A DNA stretch of 64,000 nucleotides from Henricia sp. BOLD:AAB3569 (lineage: Eukaryota > Echinodermata > Asteroidea > Spinulosida > Echinasteridae), in NCBI GenBank assembly GCA_037783545.1, contig JBBELK010000540.1:1-64000 (forward strand), in the 5' to 3' direction. The notes under the pieces were generated by a model. It saw nothing but the letters and a program-made list of their open reading frames with translations, was not told the origin of the DNA and made no database searches. The position numbers were made by a program, and so were the translations under genes. How positions within the stretch are numbered: position 1 is the stretch's first letter; each line of letters starts with the position of its first letter. Of the stretch, positions 58,735 through 64,000 are shown piece by piece.

Positions 58735-58917
58735 CAGCACGATATGTGGCAAAGGGACTCCCCCCTAACGCCCCTATACCTCAACACACTCTTCCCTTTT
58801 GTTAACGCACCAATCGCCTCTAAAAACTGAAAGGAATTCCTTGGAAATTCCTTGGATGTTTGAGACACAATGGGGGAACAATGGTAGGGGGGATACCCTC
58901 TGCCACATATCGTGCTG
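58735..58917. mobile_element. Foldback MITE with CAGCACGATATGTGGCA ends
   Basis: CAGCACGATATGTGGCAAAG, then GGACTCCCCCCTAACG, pair with TACCCTCTGCCACATATC and GTGCTG at the right. About 183 bp. No ORF. Confidence 0.8.
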
Positions 58918-60369
58918 CATATGTCGCACAAAGCAGTGGGACTTTCAACGAAAAGCACAGATTCATTGAAGAAAACTCAAAGGTATTCATGTTTCAGGGT
59001 CGACAGTTATCTTAGAACACACCGAGTAAAGGGCCAGTAATACAGGGATGTCATATCATGACATACGTGCTTTCGTACCTTTGAACAACGAAACGACCGG
59101 CCTTGAAACCAAACATTCATCCGGATCATCGCATACAACACTGTACAAATTGTATGGGGCAGAACATCGCGTGATGTTGTTGTGAGACAGTGCACTTTGA
59201 CCTATGTGGGTGATGTCTGCTAGCTCTGTTGTGATTGGTCGGCGGGTTTGGTTGACTGACAGGTCGGAACTATGCATTACTATTATTATTATTATTATGA
59301 GTAACTGATAGCCTATGTTAAGACGACTGTATAGAACATAATAAAATGTTTCTATCTGTGCCAGAATTAATGTGTATGGCTTGCAAAATTTGTAAATGTC
59401 CCGTCCGTAACGTTTGAAATACCGTGAAATGGCCCTTCACCACTGATAACGTGAAGTTTTGGAAGCTATGGGTATTTGGGTAAAAGGATTAAAAAATAAT
59501 TTACACCAGCGAACGAATTTAGAAAGCTTACGTGTCTCTGTAGCGAAAAATATTTTCGACGTCGGGAATTGGAGATACGAGCTATTTTACTTGAAACGGG
59601 CTTCACATGTTGTACATGTGCGCACACGTACATTTACGTCATAACGCTGTCGAATAAAAGACAGGGCCCTTCTTAATTTTAATCGACTGGCATTAATCCT
59701 TGATGGATTTTTACGTTCTTGGTACCAAATAAAAGCTGATAACTATTTATATTCTAGAAAAATAGCAATTCAACTTTAAAAAAATTTTGACGCTCAAATC
59801 GGCCTAAAATCGGACAGTGCAACTTTAAGCTAGCAAGGCTTAGTCATAGGACTAGGCCTATACATGTATTTTTGCATTGGGCCTGGATCTACTGCCGATT
59901 TCTGGTTATATGCGTGGTCGCGAAAACTCGACCCAGACTGTGCATGCGATGTCCGACTCGATTCGCCGGCATGCACGGTCGGGTCACAAATTCGCATAAA
60001 GCCGGTGTAAAAGGTAAATGTGTCCCCCGGACATATTTACCTGGAGGCAGGTAAATGTGTCCGGGGGGGGGGGGGGGGGGGGACAGATTTACTTACTAAA
60101 AAGGTAAAACTGTCCCCTCATGCAGGTAAATTTGTCCGCGTGCCAACGGTAAATGTGCTGCCCCACCCCCCTTTAAGCCACGTGAAGTTGGAACAGCGCC
60201 ACGCCGCAACAGCATGCAGCACAGTCGATCACATGGCACAACTAGAACTGTGCTGTCACACGTACAGTATGCACACGTACGTGTAGGTCGCGCCGATATA
60301 GGTTGAGAATTGCTACGCGTGTACTTGTAATAAGCCTGCATTTCCTGTGGACCGAATTTATCAAATATG
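58918..60369. other. Intergenic with an AGGTAAATNTGTCC repeat cluster
   Basis: Non-coding. 60010-60150 contains at least five copies of AGGTAAATGTGTCC or AGGTAAAACTGTCC in both orientations around a G homopolymer (about 60064-60083). (TTA)n microsatellite at about 59280-59298. Nothing else is recognised. Confidence 0.5.
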
Positions 60370-60682
60370 AAAATATTTATGACTTATGCACCTATCAATT
60401 GTCCCCCCCCCCCCCCCCGCTGCCCCACCCCCTAGGTGGGGGTTTGGTCACGTTTTTCATGCCCCAGGGTGGGGCATTTGACCCATTTTCTGTGCATTTT
60501 GTGCGCATGTTTTGCACCCGAGGGTGGGGATTTTTGTCACCAAAATGTTGCCCCAGGGGTGGGGATTTTGTCACGCAAAAAGTGACAATCCCCACCTCTT
60601 AGGTGGGGTAGCCCGGAGGGGAGGGATGGGGGAAACAATTGATAGGTGCTGCATTACGATAAGTCATAAAAGTCATAAATAT
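60370..60682. mobile_element. Foldback element rich in GGGGTGGGGATTTTG repeats
   Basis: AAATATTTATGACTTATGCA then CCTATCAATTGT at the left pairs with ACAATTGATAGGTGC and the AAGTCATAAATAT units at the right (to 60682). The interior has GCCCCACCCCCTAGGTGGGG and repeated GGGTGGGGATTTTTGTCACC-like units. Its right 149 bp (60534-60682) recurs exactly at 63852-64000. Confidence 0.8.
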
Positions 60683-61700
60683 GACTTGTGCTGAGCCATA
60701 ACTAGAACTATGACTTAATAATTATTATTTCACTGTATTTGCCAACAATAAAGTGCCCAAATAAAGCGCGCTTTGTCAGCAGAGGGCGCTCATGTAAATT
60801 GGCTATGGGCATATCGCGCCTTTGCGAAGGACATAGGAGTCATCGATATCTAATCACAAGATGCGACAAGCGTATTTTTTTCCGTAGGTGGGTGAAGTTA
60901 GCGCATTGAAAAAAAAACAATATCTGCTTATATGATTGGTTGAAATGGACCGCGCTGCCCCACCCCTTAAGTGGGGGTTTGGTCGCGTTCATTTTCCTGT
61001 AAATTGACCGGACTAATTAGCTAAAATAGTTAACTGAATTAGGTAAAACAGCGCTCGGCGTCGACAATTTGCCACACGGGTGCACTACATTGGGCTATAC
61101 ATTGGGCTTTATATATAGGAAACAACTCGGAACTCTCACAGGACAAAAAGAAACCACCTCTGCAAGTTTAAACATGGTCAAAATTGTAATAATTTAAAAA
61201 CAATCTTGCAGTGATGTAAATAAAGTGCACATTAACACAATTTTCCTAATTGTACATTTTAACTTCCCTCCGACAGCACCATCTCCCGCACCCCCATCCC
61301 GCGGCGTTGCCTTATTTTGTAGGAAGTTGGTTACATTTTCCAAGCTCCAGGATGAAGATTATTTCAGATAGAAATCATTATCACTGGGATCTAAGACGCG
61401 CACGTTTCCCCATACGCCGTGGCTTTGACAATGAAACCCCCACCCTCCGCCCGAGGGGGAAGGGTGTCACTTGAAAAACACCTGACAGGGCCCCACGTGC
61501 ATGGTTAATAGTCCATCAAGTAACGATTTGACCTAGAACTAATTGCAATAAAAAATCATTCTAACATGAATCTATAGGACACAACATTTAATACACAACA
61601 TATGACAAATCTAATTGTTTCTTCTGATTGCATATAAAGGTATTTTTGTAGACATAAATTAAGAATTAATAATTAGTCTGGTATAACGTTCGTCAGTCTG
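60683..61700. other. Intergenic, nothing recognised
   Basis: AT-rich non-coding. CTGCCCCACCCCTTAAGTGG and GTAAATTGACCGGACT near 60955-61020 echo parts of neighbouring repeats, but no complete element is defined. Confidence 0.45.
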
Positions 61701-61843
61701 TATGTTTCGTAATAGTGGCTGCTTAGTAATCACGACCACTTGCGAGCAGAAGACGGCGTCTCAGAAAGTAGTCTGGCAACGTATTTCAACATACATGTTT
61801 CGCAATAATAATCACAACCACTTGCGAGTAGACGGCGGTGTCT
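61701..61843 (+). repeat. Diverged tandem duplication (period about 93 bp)
   Basis: ATGTTTCGTAATAGTGG and ACCACTTGCGAGCAGAAGAC, then GGCGTCT, recur at 61795-61843 as ATGTTTCGCAATAATAATCA, ACCACTTGCGAGTAGAC and GGTGTCT. Confidence 0.7.
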
Positions 61844-62639
61844 AAAACCTCTAAATTAGGTGCTCGCTTGAGGAAAACGCTCTTATTTCTATGAAGATGG
61901 TCGAATTTGGGGATTTCTTTTTGTAATTTACATTGACAATACAAAAAGTACATGTGTTTAAAAAAATAAACAAAGTGAAAAATCTTCCTTTATTGTTTTC
62001 GGCATGAACCTTATTATCATCTCCACATTATATAATACTGTTTTGTCTTTCATTTGCAAGCCAAGGTAAACCACATCAAGGTAAGGAGTTGGCGAATAAT
62101 CCTTCACAATGGATACAGCCAGAATTTTAGAGTTTACAACTGACACTTGTTCAGATTAACTGACCCAAAGAAAATTTTCTTTCAGGGAGTTGGTCCAGTC
62201 GCTGCGGTCACTTAGTGGCCAAGAAAAGTAAGGTCGGTCATTCATTCTTGTATGATCGAATTGTAAACGCGTATTCATGGACAATGACTGGGTAATGAAC
62301 AAAATCAAAACAAATGGAAATTGACAAAATTATATAAAATAGACGAAACAACAATTTTCTATACAACACTGTGCTACTTTATCCGCATAAGCAAAAATTA
62401 ACAATTATTACAAACCAATTTACAAGAAGGAATAACAGCAGGGCAGTTGTTTGACCATTAAATACTAAAATAAACAAAAACCCAAAAGGTGAAAATCTTG
62501 TCTGTTTCATTTATTTGGGTTGTTGTTGTTGTTAATTTATGGCATCTTCGGCAACTAAGGCCCTTTATGCCATCACCTATACGGTTTTAGCTTTAACTAT
62601 ACTTTATTATCAACTTGAGATGACGAAGAAGTTGCAGTT
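61844..62639. other. Intergenic, nothing recognised
   Basis: AT-rich. The GTTGTTGTTGTTGTT run at about 62520-62534 may be the tail of the minus-strand SINE at 62640-62797. Confidence 0.45.
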
Positions 62640-62797
62640 TTAGAAGTGGGAGGAAAAACCCAGAGAAATCCCCGGGGGAAACCCACGCGGTCAAGTAGGG
62701 ACTGCAAACCCAATCCACATACACGCCCCGGATTCGAACCCGGGACGCCAGAGGTGAAAGGCGAGGAAAGAACCACTACGTTAACCCGACCGCCCCA
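62640..62797 (-). repeat. tRNA-derived SINE
   Basis: On the minus strand it begins GGGGCGGTCGGGTTAACGTA, with an A-box-like GTTAACGTAGTGGTT and a B box GGGTTCGAATCC, then a tRNA-unrelated body TGCAGTCCCTACTTGACCGC and GGGATTTCTCTGGGTTTTTC CTCCCAC, a block type found in several animal SINE families. The tail probably extends to (CAA)n at 62520. The acceptor stem is not intact, so it is not a functional tRNA. Confidence 0.75.
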
Positions 62798-63103
62798 GAC
62801 GATGGGAAAAAATGTCGTCTGCTATACGAGTAGTCGTGTTTCCTGATAGGTAACAGATGAAATTTACCGCAAATTGGCGAGAAGAAATTACGTTTCCACT
62901 CAGTGGAAAATATTAGATATTCAGTAGGGCCTATGTTAACGAGTGATTTTTTTATACACCAGCTAGTGTTGGAATACATTCTATTGCAATTAGTTCTAGG
63001 TCAGGCACAATTTTCTAGTAAATTGACCGGACTATAAGGCAAGCAACAGACAGGAAGGGGGACAGCATCTGTTAACCAACTGACCACTGCATGTGTATAG
63101 CGC

Positions 63104-63627
63104 CACCGCAATATTCTTGGGTTTCACTTTCTTGACAACCGGTTGCTATCCGCCATTATTGTGTCCATACTATGGCACGCCAAAGCGAAAATAATTCAAC
63201 ACTGATAATTTAATGTGTTGATTTAAAAAAGGTTGGCATGACTTTTAAATGTTGATAGACTGTTATGAAACTGGCATACCGTGCTTTTGTTGGCAAGTTT
63301 TTAAAAATATTGAGACTTATTTTTCAGGGTTGATGGCAAAATTATCAGTGTTGAATTAGTTCCGCTTTTGCGTGTCATACGCGTGACGTCAACAACTATC
63401 ATATCCGCCATTGCTGTGTCCATACTATGGCACGCCAAAGCGGAAATAATTCAACACTGATAATTTATGCCAACCTTTTCTTTTCTTGCGCAACATTTGC
63501 GAAAATATGCGTCAACATTAAATTATCAGTGTTGAATTATGTTCGCTTTGGCGTGCCATAGTATGGGCACAGTAATGGCAGATAGCAACCGATTGTCAAG
63601 AAAGTGAAACCCAAGAATACGCGGTGC
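63104..63627. mobile_element. Nested foldback element (about 100-bp arms)
   Basis: The arms run from CACCGC and ATTCTTGGGTTTCACTTTCT through ATACTATGGCACGCCAAAGC to ACACTGATAATTTAA, and are mirrored at 63515-63627. The centre contains another inverted copy of the inner arm half (63350-63470: ATTATCAGTGTTGAATTA, then ACTATGGCACGCCAAAGCGG). There are therefore four related arm segments, suggesting duplication or insertion of a relative. Confidence 0.85.
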
Positions 63628-63785
63628 ATTTCGATCATTGCCTGTGATTGGCTGTTTCTTCTTCAGTGCGAAACATGATGTAAACTATTAGAAATTCCTA
63701 TAATCTCCCAATTTAATGGAATTTCAACCATTTCTTTACAAAACAAACACACATGTTTAATTTATTCCAATAGACTATTAAAGTT

Positions 63786-63851
63786 AAGAGTCACCCTGTG
63801 TGTGTTGTCAATGTTATTTGGTCTACACTAAAACCAGTGAACCTTTCCCTG
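63786..63851 (+). mobile_element. Foldback MITE family E, truncated copy
   Basis: GAGTCACCCTGTGTGTGTTG and TTTGGTCTACACTAAAACCA, then CCTTTCCCTG, match the left half of the family E copies at 22718 and 42741. It breaks off at 63851/63852, where the sequence switches abruptly to the 60534-60682 repeat. Confidence 0.75.
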
Positions 63852-64000
63852 TTGTCACCAAAATGTTGCCCCAGGGGTGGGGATTTTGTCACGCAAAAAG
63901 TGACAATCCCCACCTCTTAGGTGGGGTAGCCCGGAGGGGAGGGATGGGGGAAACAATTGATAGGTGCTGCATTACGATAAGTCATAAAAGTCATAAATAT
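63852..64000 (+). repeat. Exact 149-bp duplicate of 60534-60682
   Basis: Identical base for base to the right part of the foldback at 60370-60682, starting inside that element rather than at its end, and running to the window edge. Direct orientation, offset 3318 bp. Confidence 0.95.

Noticed and set aside
62700..62760. Apparent tRNA gene (minus strand, GGGTTCGAATCC)
   Set aside because: The B box is intact, but acceptor and anticodon stems do not close, and a SINE body follows.

Overview
The window looks like repeat-rich DNA from an invertebrate animal, most likely an invertebrate deuterostome. The one gene recognised with confidence is a single Six3/6 (sine oculis/optix class) homeobox gene on the minus strand. 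The rest is AT-leaning non-coding DNA packed with small inverted-repeat transposons, tRNA-derived SINEs and decayed transposon ORFs. The palindromic octamer TAGGCCTA recurs throughout. From memory it is common in ambulacrarian (echinoderm/hemichordate) genomes, but the species cannot be fixed from the sequence alone.

Layout: 1-11.5 kb is intergenic, with nested foldback elements (0.64-1.68 kb, 2.46-3.2 kb, 4.65-5.44 kb), smaller palindromic MITEs and a tRNA-derived SINE (9.74-10.11 kb). From 11.546 to 18.169 kb lies Six3/6: exon 1 (18169-17577) encodes the SIX domain and homeodomain, then a 5814-bp intron, then exon 2 (11762-11546) encodes a Gln/Ser/Pro-rich tail. Conserved reading frame forces a GC-AG intron here. 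From 18.2 kb to the right edge no second gene was identified, so about 45 kb upstream of Six3/6 is a gene desert.

The desert has two textures. 21-43 kb and 53-64 kb are dominated by transposons. These include a decayed Tc1/mariner-type transposase interrupted by both a TIR element and a LINE 3' end, TTAA-flanked MITEs, C/G homopolymer tracts and a block rich in TCGTACGA-like motifs. The interval 44-52.5 kb and parts of 27.8-30.4, 45.7-46.3 and 56.9-58.1 kb are comparatively repeat-poor and contain clusters of homeodomain-type TAAT/GATTA motifs. They are candidates for distal cis-regulatory DNA of this developmental gene (inference only).

The best second looks are the GC-AG splice donor of Six3/6; the TTAAAGG/CCTTTAA-ended MITE families that differ internally but share target and ends; nested insertions dated by empty-site copies within the window; and a 149-bp exact duplicate that runs into the right edge. 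Repeat boundaries were aligned by eye and are accurate to a few bases where a TIR or TTAA is named, and otherwise approximate.
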